Numbered from the stretch's first letter, positions 24,708-34,614 are shown. The stretch is 64,000 nt of DNA from Leptospira fletcheri (GCF_004769195.1 NZ_RQET01000008.1:124001-188000), one strand, 5' to 3'. A program made the numbers and translations. Notes: generated by a model from the sequence alone, not told the origin.

Positions 24708-26606
24708 ATGTCGATCTATCGCTGTACCGCAGTAAGTATCCGGACCACCCCTCTCGATTTTCGCGGAAACCGGGAAAGGATTCTGGCTGCATTAGAAAAA
24801 TGCAAAACTTCCTCGATCGTTCTTTTTCCCGAACTTTGCATTTCCGGCTACGGCTGCGAAGACGCCTTCTATTTCCCTTGGGTGTGGGAACATTCATGGA
24901 AGAGTCTGATCCAAATTGCGGAAGCCTCAGGTTCCAGAACGGTCGTTCTCGGATTGCCTTTTTTCCAGAGTCCTTATCTTTACAACGTAGCCGCAGTCGT
25001 CCGGAACGGCAAAGTGATCGCTTTAGTACCGAAACAGAATCTTGCGCAAACGGGAGTTCATTACGAAAACAGGTGGTTCACCAAAGGGGAAGAAGCCGAT
25101 CCTTATGCGATCGCTCCGGACGGGAGTGAAATATCCTTCGGCTCAATACTTTTCGAGACGGACGATTTCAATTTCGGAATCGAGATCTGCGAAGACTCAT
25201 GGGTCCAAACCAGGCCGGGGCAGAATTTAGTGGAAGCCGGAGCGGATCTGATTCTTTCTCCCGGAGCTTCCCACTTTGCTCTCGGAAAACAAGAGACCAG
25301 AAAGAGACTTTTCGGAGAAGCCTCGCGGAACGGAGCCGGAGCCGTCCTGTATTCCAATCTGAACGGCAACGAATCTGGAAGATTGATTTTCGAAGGCGGA
25401 TCCTTGGGATTCTTGGAAGGTGCGCTCGTAGCGGAAGGACCCAGATTTCATTTTACGGATTTCGAATTCATTCATTTGGATTTGGACTCGAGCGACTTAC
25501 GTTCCAAGAGGGCGCGGAATTTTCGTCCTTCCGGCACGAGAGAATCCAGATCCAAAAGCAAAAATCTGCAAAGGATCCGTATCGTAGAATTCCCTTCCGT
25601 TCTTACGAAAGAACGGGTTTCTCCCTCTTCGGCGGAGAAAGGAAGGGACGACTTTCGCGATTTTACGAGGGCTGTCTCTCTCGGTCTATTCGATTATTTA
25701 AGGAAATCTAAAACGAAAGGCTATACTCTTTCCCTTTCCGGAGGAGCGGACAGCGCCGCCTGCGCCTTGTTGGTGAAGGCGGGGATCCTGATCGCGAAGA
25801 AGGAATTAGGAAAGGACTACCTTGCATCCGTCGGTCTGAACGAAAAGAATCTGCTCTGTACTCTCTACCAAGGAACCGAAAACAATTCGGACCTGACGCA
25901 AAACAACGCGCAGGCATTGGCCGCAGAATTAGGAGTTCCCCACTCCATTATCCGGATCGATTCCGAAGTTTCCTCCATGATCCAAAAGATTTCGGAAGTG
26001 GTCGGTTACGTTCCTAATTGGGAGTCGCACAATCTCGCGCTCCAAAACATCCAAGCTAGGGTGCGTTCCCCTTTGATTTGGCTCTTGGCCAACTTGAACG
26101 GCCATTTGCTTTTATCCACCGGAAACAGAAGCGAAGCCAGCGTAGGATATACCACTATGGATGGAGATTCCTCGGGTTCGGTAGCACCTCTTACCGGAAT
26201 CAGCAAAGAATTCCTATTGGCTTGGCTGCGAAACGTGATGGAAGGAAAGGACGAAATCCTGCCCGCAATCCGAGCTCTCGAGCAAATCCTAGACTCCAAG
26301 CCTACCGCGGAACTGAAACCTCTACAGGACAAACAGGAAGACGAAAAAGATCTGATGCCTTATCCTTTATTACAAAAGTTGGAAGAATCCTTCGTTTTCA
26401 AGGGAGTTTCTCCCTCGCAAATCGATCGTAACGTGGATTGGGAAAATCCAACGGAGGCTCGAAACGGATCCGAGAAATTTCTCAAACTCTTTCCCGCCAA
26501 CCAATGGAAACGGGAAAGGTTACCCCCTTCCTTTCATTTGGACAGTTACGGGTTGGATCCGAAGTCCAGCTTCCGCTTTCCGATTTTGAGCGAAATTACG
26601 TTCTGA
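24708..26606 (+). CDS. nadE: Glutamine-dependent NAD+ synthetase
   Basis: 632 aa. The N-terminal nitrilase-type glutaminase (about 1-270) has its Glu in LFPELCISGYGC, Lys in VPKQNLAQ and nucleophilic Cys in GIEICEDSW. The C-terminal PP-loop synthetase (about 320-632) has LSLSGGADSAA and STGNRSEASVGY. It amidates deamido-NAD using ammonia channelled from glutamine. Length and order match the two-domain type of the family. The next gene is convergent, 28 bp away. Confidence 0.95.
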   Translation: MSIYRCTAVSIRTTPLDFRGNRERILAALEKCKTSSIVLFPELCISGYGCEDAFYFPWVWEHSWKSLIQIAEASGSRTVVLGLPFFQSPYLYNVAAVVRNGKVIALVPKQNLAQTGVHYENRWFTKGEEADPYAIAPDGSEISFGSILFETDDFNFGIEICEDSWVQTRPGQNLVEAGADLILSPGASHFALGKQETRKRLFGEASRNGAGAVLYSNLNGNESGRLIFEGGSLGFLEGALVAEGPRFHFTDFEFIHLDLDSSDLRSKRARNFRPSGTRESRSKSKNLQRIRIVEFPSVLTKERVSPSSAEKGRDDFRDFTRAVSLGLFDYLRKSKTKGYTLSLSGGADSAACALLVKAGILIAKKELGKDYLASVGLNEKNLLCTLYQGTENNSDLTQNNAQALAAELGVPHSIIRIDSEVSSMIQKISEVVGYVPNWESHNLALQNIQARVRSPLIWLLANLNGHLLLSTGNRSEASVGYTTMDGDSSGSVAPLTGISKEFLLAWLRNVMEGKDEILPAIRALEQILDSKPTAELKPLQDKQEDEKDLMPYPLLQKLEESFVFKGVSPSQIDRNVDWENPTEARNGSEKFLKLFPANQWKRERLPPSFHLDSYGLDPKSSFRFPILSEITF

Positions 26607-26634
26607 TTTTTCGGAAAGCCTTTCGAAACCCGGA

Positions 26635-27339
26635 TCACTGTGCCATTTCGTCGAAGGCTTTCTTTTTGTCCCTCTGTACCTGTTCGAATTGCTGGACCAT
26701 GGATTGGCGTATCGTCTCCAATTTTTTTTCCTGCTCGTCGTCCCCGGAACCTTTTTGTAAATCCACCAGGTAGTTGACTATGTCCAAGCGATCCTTGGCC
26801 TGCTTTTCAATAAAATCGTAATATGTTACCGTCTGTTCCTGGGAAGCGGTCCGACTCATAACCGCGCGGGTCGCATCCGAAACCCTTTGTTCGAATTGTT
26901 TTTTCTGTTCTTTTTCCGTAGGACTTAATTTTACCGGGATAAGGGAGTTCCCGGGAAACCGTTCTTTCAGTTGCTGAAAGCGGTCCATCTCGTCGTTGGT
27001 ATAGGGCTTTCCGGTTTGAGGATTGACTGGGTTGTCCGCGTCTGCCGCATCCTCACTGCGTTCCTGAGATGAGCCGGACTTTTCGCTTTCTACATATTCT
27101 CCCTTACCGGAACGAAAAAAATCGGAATCGAAAACGGATCCTGCCGGTCCGGAATTTCCACCCGAACGATCGGAAGAACGAGAACCGCCTCCGCCTAAGA
27201 GACTGGCCACCGCATCCGCCTCCCCTTTTTTTCGATCGGAACCTCCGCCGTCCTCTCCTCCGGAAAAAAGAAAAACCAATACTAAGATGAAAACTAGAAT
27301 AAAGCCGCCGATGAATAGAATCTTACGTATGCCGTTCAA
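26635..27339 (-). CDS. Membrane-anchored hypothetical protein
   Basis: 234 aa from the TTG at 27339, chosen because GGAGG lies 8 nt upstream; an ATG 12 codons earlier has no ribosome site. One membrane segment (about residues 4-26, ILFIGGFILVFILVLVFLFSGG) is followed by a Gly/Ser/Asp-rich low-complexity linker (about 28-105). A helical C-terminal domain (about 110-234) has DRFQQLKERFPGNSLIPVKLSPTEKE. No family recognised. It is head-to-head with the Cys-rich lipoprotein gene. Confidence 0.72.
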   Translation of the reverse strand: MNGIRKILFIGGFILVFILVLVFLFSGGEDGGGSDRKKGEADAVASLLGGGGSRSSDRSGGNSGPAGSVFDSDFFRSGKGEYVESEKSGSSQERSEDAADADNPVNPQTGKPYTNDEMDRFQQLKERFPGNSLIPVKLSPTEKEQKKQFEQRVSDATRAVMSRTASQEQTVTYYDFIEKQAKDRLDIVNYLVDLQKGSGDDEQEKKLETIRQSMVQQFEQVQRDKKKAFDEMAQ

Positions 27340-27397
27340 GACGATAGCCTCCGTATTTTTTAGTTGTAAGACCATCCTTAGGGTGAATCCTATCCCT

Positions 27398-28180
27398 GTG
27401 GGTCGTATTTCGGGGATCTCATACAGCTTCTATACGGGCAACCTAAAAACCCGACGGATTGGCAGCACCCTCTTCTCTCTTTTGTTCCTCTTTTTATCGA
27501 ATGGATGCGGAACAAACACGGAAGTAGCCCAATCCCCCTTCGTTTTTCTCACTCCCGTCACCGTCCCCCAAGTCTATAGCGTTCTGGCTACGAATCCGGG
27601 GATGGATAATTATTTCAACGTTATCGACCCTTTGTACTCCATCAATTATGCGAATTACAAGCCGAACTATCTCTTGAAATATTTCGTTACGAACCTAGAA
27701 CCGCAGTTCGTAGGATACAACCTATACATCACCGCTGCCACACCCTCCATCGCAGAAACATCTACGAGCGGAGGATTGTATTTGGTGAACGGAACGCAGC
27801 CTTCCTTCCCCCAATTAGCGATTCAGGATTCCACTACAACTCCGATCATCCAAAGGGTCCAAAACTTCATCCCTCCCCCCGGAGTTACCTCTTTTCAAAA
27901 ATGCGAAGTTTATACTTTTACATTGAGGGCGCTGTTGAATTCCGGGGTTTTGTCCAACCAATCGACTCCGGTATCGCGTTGTAGTTCCTTGCAACCCGCC
28001 TTAGAATGCGGAACGGATACCAGTTGCAACCCTTCTTATTGCCAGGACCCAGCATGCACCGCATCCGTACAGGCCACTTGTTCCGTAGGAACCATCTGCA
28101 ATCCTTGTAATTACCCGAGCGTGGCCAAAATCGGCTGCCCTTGCCCTTCCGGCGTGCTTCCCCCCGGCTGCAATCTATGA
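27398..28180 (+). CDS. Lipoprotein with Cys-rich C-terminal tail (hypothetical)
   Basis: About 260 aa from a GTG at 27398; the frame opens at 27287, but no ATG lies close to the signal peptide, so the start is uncertain. The signal RRIGSTLFSLLFLFLSNGCG ends in a relaxed lipobox. The middle resembles a beta-rich, fibronectin-like region (YFVTNLEPQFVGYNLYITAA). The last 60 residues hold ten Cys in short loops (CGTDTSCNPSYCQDPAC...CNPCNYP...GCPCP), suggesting disulfide bonding or metal binding outside the cytoplasm. The stop overlaps the rsmI start as ATGA. Confidence 0.65.
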   Translation: MGRISGISYSFYTGNLKTRRIGSTLFSLLFLFLSNGCGTNTEVAQSPFVFLTPVTVPQVYSVLATNPGMDNYFNVIDPLYSINYANYKPNYLLKYFVTNLEPQFVGYNLYITAATPSIAETSTSGGLYLVNGTQPSFPQLAIQDSTTTPIIQRVQNFIPPPGVTSFQKCEVYTFTLRALLNSGVLSNQSTPVSRCSSLQPALECGTDTSCNPSYCQDPACTASVQATCSVGTICNPCNYPSVAKIGCPCPSGVLPPGCNL

Positions 28181-28926
28181 ATCTGTCCTGGGACTCCAGG
28201 TTCAAAGCCCAACCGGGTACCGCTTACGTGGTCGCTACTCCCATCGGCAATCTGGAAGACATTACTTTGCGGGCGATCGAAGTTTTGAAGCAAACGGACC
28301 AAGTTTATTGCGAAAACGCGGCGTACAGCAAACGACTCTTCTCGGCCTTCGGAATTTCCACACCTTGCCGAACCTTGTACAAAGACCAATCGGAACATCC
28401 TTTCGCGAATGTGATCTCCGACCTCCGTTCCGGACAAACCTTGGCCTTGGTTTCGGATGCCGGAACTCCCGGAGTGTCCGACCCCGGTTCCCAATTGGTC
28501 CGGGTGTTAAGAGAAAACGAAATTCCTGTGGTTCCCATCCCCGGAGCTAGCGCCCTTACCGCGCTTTTGTCCGTTTCCGGTTGGCAGGTCCAACCCACCC
28601 TTTTTCTAGGATTTCTTTCCGAAAAAAAGGGTAAAAAAAGGAACCAATTGAAGGAGTGGGAATCGTTCGAAGGGGTGCTTGCGGTCTTCGAATCCGTTCA
28701 CAGAATCAAGGATACCCTACTTGCTGCTCGGGAGATTTTTCCCCAATCTCCGATTCTGGTAGGGAGGGAATTGACGAAATTGCACGAGGAAATCCTGAAA
28801 ATCGACCCCGAGCAGGACCTCGAGACCCTAAAATTCGCGGAAAAAGGGGAATTTGCGATCTTAATCCTAGGAAAACCTAAAAAAATGCTTAACGGACGTG
28901 TCGGGGTTGCCGATACTTTCAAGTAA
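28177..28926 (+). CDS. rsmI: 16S rRNA 2'-O-ribose methyltransferase RsmI
   Basis: 249 aa from the ATG at 28177, which overlaps the lipoprotein stop. Tetrapyrrole-methylase fold. VVATPIGNLEDITLRA, LVSDAGTPGVSDPG, VPIPGASALTALLSVSG and VGRELTKLHEEIL are classic RsmI phrases for 2'-O-methylation of C1402. The normally strong motif EDTR(x)T after the first strand reads ENAAYS here, removing the Asp and Arg. The SAM site looks intact, so it is probably active, but altered substrate handling is possible. Start of a unit with the FlgM-like gene 12 bp downstream. Confidence 0.92.
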   Translation: MNLSWDSRFKAQPGTAYVVATPIGNLEDITLRAIEVLKQTDQVYCENAAYSKRLFSAFGISTPCRTLYKDQSEHPFANVISDLRSGQTLALVSDAGTPGVSDPGSQLVRVLRENEIPVVPIPGASALTALLSVSGWQVQPTLFLGFLSEKKGKKRNQLKEWESFEGVLAVFESVHRIKDTLLAAREIFPQSPILVGRELTKLHEEILKIDPEQDLETLKFAEKGEFAILILGKPKKMLNGRVGVADTFK

Positions 28927-28938
28927 GAGGGAAAACCA

Positions 28939-29262
28939 ATGACCATTGACAAAATAGGCGGCATCAGTGGCGGTTCCTACGAGCCTCGTAAACCGACTCC
29001 TGTAAGGAAAAACGAAGCCAAAGAATCTTTCGATAATATATCCATATCCGATACTGCGAAACAAAAGGCTTCCGAAGCCCGTTTACAAGCGGAAGTTCAG
29101 GCAATCTCCCAAAAGATCGCCTCTTCCCCTATAGACTCAGAGCGTTCCGCCAAGCTGAAGGAAGTAAAAGAAAAGCTAAAGAACGGTGATTACGATTCTC
29201 TTAGCCCCGAAATCCTGAACGCTGTCGCGGATCGGATCGCCGAGTCTTTTCTCGGACGTTGA
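28939..29262 (+). CDS. flgM: FlgM-like anti-sigma-28 factor
   Basis: 107 aa, polar and helical, with a disordered N-terminus (GGISGGSYEPRKPTPVRKNE). The phrase DNISISDTAKQKA and the C-terminal helices SAKLKEVKEKLKNGDYDSLSPEILNAVADRIAESFL follow the FlgM layout, in which the C-terminal half binds FliA. FlgM holds sigma-28 inactive until the flagellar hook is complete and is then exported. The match is by pattern only. It lies in a unit with rsmI, and the iron-ADH-fold gene follows 86 bp later. Confidence 0.65.
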   Translation: MTIDKIGGISGGSYEPRKPTPVRKNEAKESFDNISISDTAKQKASEARLQAEVQAISQKIASSPIDSERSAKLKEVKEKLKNGDYDSLSPEILNAVADRIAESFLGR

Positions 29263-29348
29263 TTTCGTCTGATTACCCGGAATAAAATCCCTTGCGTTCC
29301 GGGTTCTATTTCGCCCCTTCCCAACCCTAAATAACGGGAGGACCGCAG

Positions 29349-30518
29349 GTGCCGATACTCCCCGATTGGATTAATTTCAGTTTTCCCACAAAAGTGCATT
29401 TTGAAGCCGATTGCGGCTTCAAAATGGGTAGCTTTATCAAGAACGTAGGAACTAGGGCAGTGATACTTTCCACTCAGACCGAGCTGGAAAACATGGACGA
29501 ATTCTCCATCATCAAAACTTCCCTGGAAAAGCATATCGACGGAGTCATCCTTTACGATAATATCGAAAAAGAACCCACGTTAAAGGAACTGGACACTGCC
29601 GCCTACTTCGCGAGAATTTCCAACGCGAACTGCATCATCGGTTACGGTTCCTATGAAAGTTTGAACGCCGCCAAGCTGGTTTCTGTATTGGCCAATAGCG
29701 ATTCGTTTGCGGAGGAGGTATTTATCTCCAAACGCGGACCGAAATTGAAGAAGCCCATTCCTACGGTTTTGATTCCCACCCACCCTATTATGGGTTTGGA
29801 ATGTTCTCCTATCGCCACGATCTATACGGACGAAGATAGAACCGTCCGTTACTTTACCCACGAAAATTTGTTTCCCGAGTTGGTGATAGCCGACGCGAAG
29901 ATCGGAGCCTTTATGACTTCTGCCGACGTGGCAAAGGTAGGCGTCGGAATTTTAGCGGCTGCAGTCGACAGCATTCTTTCGAAATACTCGAACGAGCTCA
30001 CAAACTCCTCCTCCTTAAGAGCGATAGAACTCATCTATAAGAACCTTGTCCCTGCGATTCGCGACCCTAAGAATCTACAATATAGGAATTCCATCTTCGG
30101 AGCCAGTATTTTGGTGGGAATGTCCCATTCCTCAAGTTCATTAGGATTATGTTATGCACTTTCGCTCGCGGCTTCCAATTTGACGAATTTGGACATTTTC
30201 CAGGCCATGTCCATCCTTCTTCCTCACGTCATGGAATACAACCTTACGTCGTCGGCCGGTAAATACGTGCTGATCGCCAAAGCTTTGGACGAGGATATTA
30301 CGAATATCTCGGTGATCGAGGCTGCCATCAAAGCAGTGGAAGGAATCCGAAAGATTTATATAGAACTTCGAATTCCGCAAAGACTTTCGGAATACGAAGT
30401 ACGAAAAATAGACCTTCCCGGGATCGCGAGTTTGGCTTCTTCTTTTTCCTTTTTAGACTGCCTTCCCAGGGAATTACCCAAAAACGAAATCGAAACGATT
30501 CTAGTCGCAGCGTTCTAA
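29349..30518 (+). CDS. Iron-containing alcohol dehydrogenase-fold protein lacking metal ligands
   Basis: 389 aa with a GTG start 6 nt after GGAGGA. The N-terminal NAD-binding half (GYGSYESLNAAKLVSVL) and the helical half ending in LLPHVMEYN follow group III (iron) alcohol dehydrogenases. The four metal ligands are gone: by alignment to the FucO-type pattern the Asp becomes K196, and the three His become G200, Y269 and I283. The catalytic second His is L273. The fold is kept but Fe- or Zn-dependent hydride transfer should be impossible. Possibly a regulatory or structural pseudoenzyme. Confidence 0.8.
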   Translation: MPILPDWINFSFPTKVHFEADCGFKMGSFIKNVGTRAVILSTQTELENMDEFSIIKTSLEKHIDGVILYDNIEKEPTLKELDTAAYFARISNANCIIGYGSYESLNAAKLVSVLANSDSFAEEVFISKRGPKLKKPIPTVLIPTHPIMGLECSPIATIYTDEDRTVRYFTHENLFPELVIADAKIGAFMTSADVAKVGVGILAAAVDSILSKYSNELTNSSSLRAIELIYKNLVPAIRDPKNLQYRNSIFGASILVGMSHSSSSLGLCYALSLAASNLTNLDIFQAMSILLPHVMEYNLTSSAGKYVLIAKALDEDITNISVIEAAIKAVEGIRKIYIELRIPQRLSEYEVRKIDLPGIASLASSFSFLDCLPRELPKNEIETILVAAF

Positions 30519-30595
30519 GAAAGGATTTCCGACAGAGAGCATCGGGTCGTCTGTAGGTCGCGCGGGACTAGGTTTGCTAGGGGATTTTTTGGGGG

Positions 30596-30617
30596 TCCCA
30601 CCCTATTCGGGCGGAGG
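30596..30617. repeat. GC-rich hairpin repeat, degenerate copy
   Basis: TCCCACCC, 5 nt, GGGCGGAG, preceded by a T run and GGGGG. It is in the opposite orientation to the other two copies. Two positions of the stem do not pair. Confidence 0.5.
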
Positions 30618-30695
30618 AGGTGTGTTCGTGGGCAATTCCGCCCATTTCTGTATTACCAAAAGATCATACCGACAACTTTTTTTGTGATACTTTCA

Positions 30696-30711
30696 TGTAG
30701 GAGGTCATACA
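30696..30711. repeat. Diverged copy of the 16-bp palindrome
   Basis: TGTAGGAGGTCATACA, matching the element at 4261-4276 at 14 of 16 positions and likewise followed by an AAAC run and, about 100 bp on, a GC hairpin. Confidence 0.5.
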
Positions 30712-30797
30712 AACAATTTTACTCAAAAAAGGTTTACCGAAAAAAGAATTCATGCTACGTGCGTTCGCAGCCGCTTCGGGGGTACCACCGCACCGGC

Positions 30798-30819
30798 CCC
30801 CGCCCAAACGAGGGCGGGG
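30798..30819. repeat. GC-rich hairpin repeat, perfect copy
   Basis: CCCCGCCC, 6-nt loop AAACGA, GGGCGGGG: a perfect 8-bp stem, followed by ACC, a C run and A7. It could also work as a terminator on the minus strand, where a T run would follow the stem. Confidence 0.65.
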
Positions 30820-30923
30820 ACCATCCCCCCAAAAAAACACCACTTCCCGAGAGAACCCCGGAACCGAAGAAAAAGGAACTAGGACCGGGAAAAACATTTG
30901 AAAGGGGCCCGTAAAAAATCAGA

Positions 30924-31253
30924 ATGGAAACAATGAACGAAGAATCTATCGACACTGTGATCGGAGACGACATCCAATTCAGGGGAAAACTCCGCTTTAA
31001 CAATGCTCTTAAAATCAAAGGGGCCTTTAAAGGGACGATAGAAACGACCGGAACCCTGGTCATCGGAGAAACGGGACAAGTAGAGGCGGATATCGAAACC
31101 GGCACTCTAGAGGTGGAAGGTGACCTCAAAGGAAACATCAATGCCACCCAAAGGATCTCCGTCCGAAAAACCGGCAAAATCGTCGGAGACGTCAAAACTC
31201 CCGATCTGGAAGTCGAGTCCGGGGCGAAGTTCAGCGGAAACTGCATCATGTAG
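30924..31253 (+). CDS. Bactofilin
   Basis: 109 aa. Nearly the whole protein is the bactofilin beta-helix domain (DUF583), with short repeats such as IKGAFKGTIETTGTLVIGETG, VEGDLKGNINATQRISVR and VVGDVKTPDLEVESGA-type turns. Bactofilins polymerise without nucleotide into cytoskeletal filaments and affect cell shape; in leptospires they have been tied to helical shape. The ATG at 30924 or the next one at 30933 may start translation. RecJ begins 2 bp after the stop, so the two are co-transcribed. Confidence 0.93.
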   Translation: METMNEESIDTVIGDDIQFRGKLRFNNALKIKGAFKGTIETTGTLVIGETGQVEADIETGTLEVEGDLKGNINATQRISVRKTGKIVGDVKTPDLEVESGAKFSGNCIM

Positions 31254-31255
31254 CC

Positions 31256-33160
31256 ATGCCGAAACATGGCCCTTCCCTTTCCGACCTCCCTCTTTCCAAT
31301 CTTTCCGGCTTAAGCCCTCTCCAGTCCTTTCTATTGTCATCCCGTTTCCAGGATACGATCCGGATACCCGCGCGACTCAGTCCTAGATTCGAGGACCTAC
31401 CTTCCCCGTTTTTGCTCCCCGATATGGAGAGTGCGCTCGAACTTTTAAAGCGATCCGTTCGGGAAAAAAAATCCATCCTGCTTTTCGGAGATCGTGACAG
31501 CGACGGAGTCAGTTCCACGAGTCTATTGGGAAATTTTCTAAAGAAAATCCATACGGGGAAATTGACGATCAAGACTTCCAGTGAAGAAGATTACGGCCTC
31601 TGTCCTCCGGCCATGAAGTTCGTTCGGGAAGTGAAACCGGATCTGCTCATCACGTTGGATTTCGGCACGAGCAATAACCTCGAAATCGAGGAACTGAATT
31701 CCGAAGGCATGCAAGTGATCGTTCTGGATCACCATGAGATTCCGGAAAAGATTCCCACTTCCTGTAAGTTGGTTTCGCCTAAAAGAATCGATTCCATTTA
31801 CCCTTACGAGAAAATCTGCACGTCCGTTCTAGCTTGGAAGCTTATTACCGCGTGGCTGTACGATTCTTTGGAAAAATCCGGCGAGTATGTTTGGGTCCGA
31901 GATGGAGAAACGCTATTCGAAGGATCTTTGGTCCGAAAAGGGATTCTACTTTTCCGGGGGGAAAGGTCGGTCGCAGAAAATCTATTTCCGGTTCCCTTTC
32001 GGGAGTGGCCAAACGCGATCGACGAGGAATACCCGGAAAGATTCGTATTCTTTTCCCAAATATCGGAATCATCCGATATTTGGGAGGAAGTCAAACAAAA
32101 TCTGGACCTGGCTGCGATAGGTACGATCACCGACATGATGCCTTTAACGGGCGAGAATCGGATCATCGTTCAAAAAGGTTGTCTCACCTTGCAGAAACTT
32201 CTCTCCGGAATTGATTCGCACCGTCCGGGATTGAAGCAGTTAATGAAGCGCCTGGAATTAAATCCGAAAAAAATCTCCTCGAGGGATTTAGGTTGGAGTA
32301 TCGGCCCCGCCTTGAACGCAGCGGGAAGGATGGGTAAGACCGAAACCGCATTAAAGCTTCTGCTAAGCGAATCGGACCAGGAAGCGGAATCTTGGGCGGC
32401 AGACCTCTTGAAATTAAACGAAGAAAGAAAGGAAAGGACCAAACGAAATTTATTCCGGGTGGAAGGATTTCTGAAACGTAAGAAAGAAAGGACGGAACGC
32501 CCCGTACTCTTTTGCTACGAACCCGATTTCGAACCGGGAGTTTCCGGAATCGTGGCGACTCGGCTCGTGGAACAATACAGAAGGCCCGTTATCTTCATCG
32601 CCCCCGATCACGGCCATGCGAAAGGAAGCATCCGTGCGTACGGAGCGGAGAACGTTCTCAATCTGCTAAAGAAAGCGGAACCGATCTTTAAACAATTCGG
32701 CGGTCATAAGGAGGCGGGCGGATTCTCTCTTCCGATAGATAAAATTCCGCAACTTGCCGAAATTCTCTTTCAGGAAGCCGATGGGTGGCTCCAAGAGGAA
32801 AAGGAAAACAGTTCCCTTTTGGAAGAAGAAAGTATCGTCAGCATCCGACCTGCCGAATTGAGCTCCGAAATCTATGATGAATTGGGGATATTCGAACCGT
32901 TCGGTCAGGGAAACCCGGTACCGATTTTATCCGTGAGGGCGGCCAAGGTACTTTCGTATAGACCGCTTTCGGAAGGAAAGCATGCGAAATTCAAAATCCT
33001 TTCCGCACCGGATTCGGTTCATTTCATCATATGGAACAAGGCGAACGAATTTTCCGAAATTCTCAGATCCAAAGGAGTCTTGGATCTCTGGGGGTATCTT
33101 GAGGAAAACACGTTCCGCTCCAAGACCACCCTGCAATTCGTGGTCACTGCGTTCGCTTAA
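31256..33160 (+). CDS. recJ: Single-stranded-DNA-specific exonuclease RecJ
   Basis: 634 aa, DHH phosphoesterase acting 5'-3' on single-stranded DNA in RecF-type recombination and base-excision repair. Visible are the metal motif [11 protein letters not shown] (normally DxDADG), [15 protein letters not shown] (DHH) and, in the DHHA1 part, [10 protein letters not shown]. An OB-type C-terminal region (about 530-634) is also present. Length is normal. It follows bactofilin directly and overlaps the convergent pcnB stop by 4 bp. Confidence 0.93.
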   Translation: MPKHGPSLSDLPLSNLSGLSPLQSFLLSSRFQDTIRIPARLSPRFEDLPSPFLLPDMESALELLKRSVREKKSILLFGDRDSDGVSSTSLLGNFLKKIHTGKLTIKTSSEEDYGLCPPAMKFVREVKPDLLITLDFGTSNNLEIEELNSEGMQVIVLDHHEIPEKIPTSCKLVSPKRIDSIYPYEKICTSVLAWKLITAWLYDSLEKSGEYVWVRDGETLFEGSLVRKGILLFRGERSVAENLFPVPFREWPNAIDEEYPERFVFFSQISESSDIWEEVKQNLDLAAIGTITDMMPLTGENRIIVQKGCLTLQKLLSGIDSHRPGLKQLMKRLELNPKKISSRDLGWSIGPALNAAGRMGKTETALKLLLSESDQEAESWAADLLKLNEERKERTKRNLFRVEGFLKRKKERTERPVLFCYEPDFEPGVSGIVATRLVEQYRRPVIFIAPDHGHAKGSIRAYGAENVLNLLKKAEPIFKQFGGHKEAGGFSLPIDKIPQLAEILFQEADGWLQEEKENSSLLEEESIVSIRPAELSSEIYDELGIFEPFGQGNPVPILSVRAAKVLSYRPLSEGKHAKFKILSAPDSVHFIIWNKANEFSEILRSKGVLDLWGYLEENTFRSKTTLQFVVTAFA

Positions 33161-34614
33161 ACGTCGTCGTTCTGAGAAGAATCCGACTGACCCTCCTCGA
33201 AGTTTCGGTCCGAATTTTCCGCCAGCTTATCTTCGGGGCCCCCTTGCGATTTCCGGTTCCGCTCCCGGCGAGGTCTCCCCTTAAAATCGATTCCGTCCCG
33301 TCTGTGGTTCCGGGGAGGCTTTCCCTCTTTTTTTCCGGAGGGAAGAACCGGTCTTTTACGCACGGATATTTCCCAAAAGAAGGCACATTGCAGAGCCTTA
33401 TCGTTATTATCCGCGATCGCATTGATCTTGAACACGTAAAAGGCGTCGTAAAAGAAATCCTTCTTACGGAAAAAGTTGTTTTGGGAGGCCTTTTCGTCTT
33501 CGGTATGGTAAAACCGATCCTGAGAAGCAAAAACCTTAATCAACCTTTCCTTATCTTTCTTAGGAGTTCCTAACCTTTGAAAAATCGGTTCCATAGCGCT
33601 CTTCAAAGAAGCAACCAAATGGCCGCCCTTTTTTAAGACCGCCTCCTGTACGATATCCGAAAAAATTAATGCGTAGAAAATCTGGGGAGTGAGCTCCTCT
33701 CTTTCCGATAGCAGCTTGTCCGCGATCGCAAGACGCTTGCCCACTCCGGTCTGCAAAAACTTCTCTCCGAAGTCGGGATCCTTCTTTTTTTCTTTTTCGA
33801 AGGCTTCCTTAAACAGAACGTCCAAAAGATGGTTCTGAGCCATTCCCTGAAATATGAGGGAGGTCTTCCATGTGCGGAAGATCTTATTGTATTCCTCCAG
33901 CATTCTGGAACTGGACGCTTTTTCCAATTCGGAAACGTTCTTTTTAATCGACTTGGAAGTTCCCTTATCGATCTTCAGGCCCAAAAGAACCGCGAACTTC
34001 ACGGCACGTAACATTCGAACCGGATCTTCACGGAAAGAAATTTCCGGATTTCCGATCACCCTTAGCTGGCGATTTCTTATATCGTCGTAGCCGCCAACGT
34101 AATCTACGATGGAATCGTTTCGAATATCATAATAAAGCGCATTGATCGTAAAGTCCCGACGAGCGGCATCTTCCTGCGGTGTTCCGAACTTATTGTCCCG
34201 CTTGATCAGATAATCCTGCTCCTCATCGTGCTTGCCGAAGCGGTGTTCGGGCAAAGACCGGAAGGTGCTCACTTCGATTACCTTTCCACGGAATAGGATA
34301 TGAACAATTTTAAAACGACGACCGATGATTCTACAGTTATTAAAGATTTTCTTAATTTGATTCGGAGTTGCGTTAGTCACCACGTCGAAATCCTTCGGCT
34401 TACGCTCCAGAAGAAGATCCCGCACTCCACCACCGACGATATATGCTTTATATCCGAATTTGTGCAGTCGATGGATGATTTTTACTGCATCCTCATCAAT
34501 CATATTCTTACGGATAGAATGGGCGTCGCGATAATATCTCTTTCCTTCCGGGTAAATTAGAATGTCGTCGACGGATCCTATTTTTTTCTTGAATAGATTG
34601 GACAGAAATTTCAT
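33157..34614 (-). CDS. pcnB: Poly(A) polymerase PcnB (nucleotidyltransferase superfamily)
   Basis: 485 aa. The nucleotidyltransferase head has [22 protein letters not shown] with the catalytic Asp pair, followed by [13 protein letters not shown] and the [15 protein letters not shown] motif shared by poly(A) polymerases and CCA-adding enzymes. The basic C-terminal tail (about 420-485; [18 protein letters not shown], then RPRRERNRK) is typical of PcnB. It adds 3' A tails to RNAs for decay. A CCA-adding role cannot be fully excluded, and tRNA-fMet here lacks encoded CCA. Divergent from the M23 gene. Confidence 0.85.
   Translation of the reverse strand: MKFLSNLFKKKIGSVDDILIYPEGKRYYRDAHSIRKNMIDEDAVKIIHRLHKFGYKAYIVGGGVRDLLLERKPKDFDVVTNATPNQIKKIFNNCRIIGRRFKIVHILFRGKVIEVSTFRSLPEHRFGKHDEEQDYLIKRDNKFGTPQEDAARRDFTINALYYDIRNDSIVDYVGGYDDIRNRQLRVIGNPEISFREDPVRMLRAVKFAVLLGLKIDKGTSKSIKKNVSELEKASSSRMLEEYNKIFRTWKTSLIFQGMAQNHLLDVLFKEAFEKEKKKDPDFGEKFLQTGVGKRLAIADKLLSEREELTPQIFYALIFSDIVQEAVLKKGGHLVASLKSAMEPIFQRLGTPKKDKERLIKVFASQDRFYHTEDEKASQNNFFRKKDFFYDAFYVFKINAIADNNDKALQCAFFWEISVRKRPVLPSGKKEGKPPRNHRRDGIDFKGRPRRERNRKSQGGPEDKLAENSDRNFEEGQSDSSQNDDV

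Larger units (their letters stand above)
30519..30923. other. Intergenic region with composite GC-hairpin repeats
   Basis: The 405 bp between the iron-ADH-like gene and bactofilin carry a degenerate GC hairpin (30596-30617), a diverged copy of the TGTAGGAG palindrome (30696-30711) and a perfect GC hairpin (30798-30819) followed by an A-rich run. The order of the last two matches the region at 4261-4378. No coding frame looks real. The bactofilin promoter probably lies near 30850-30920. Confidence 0.65.
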
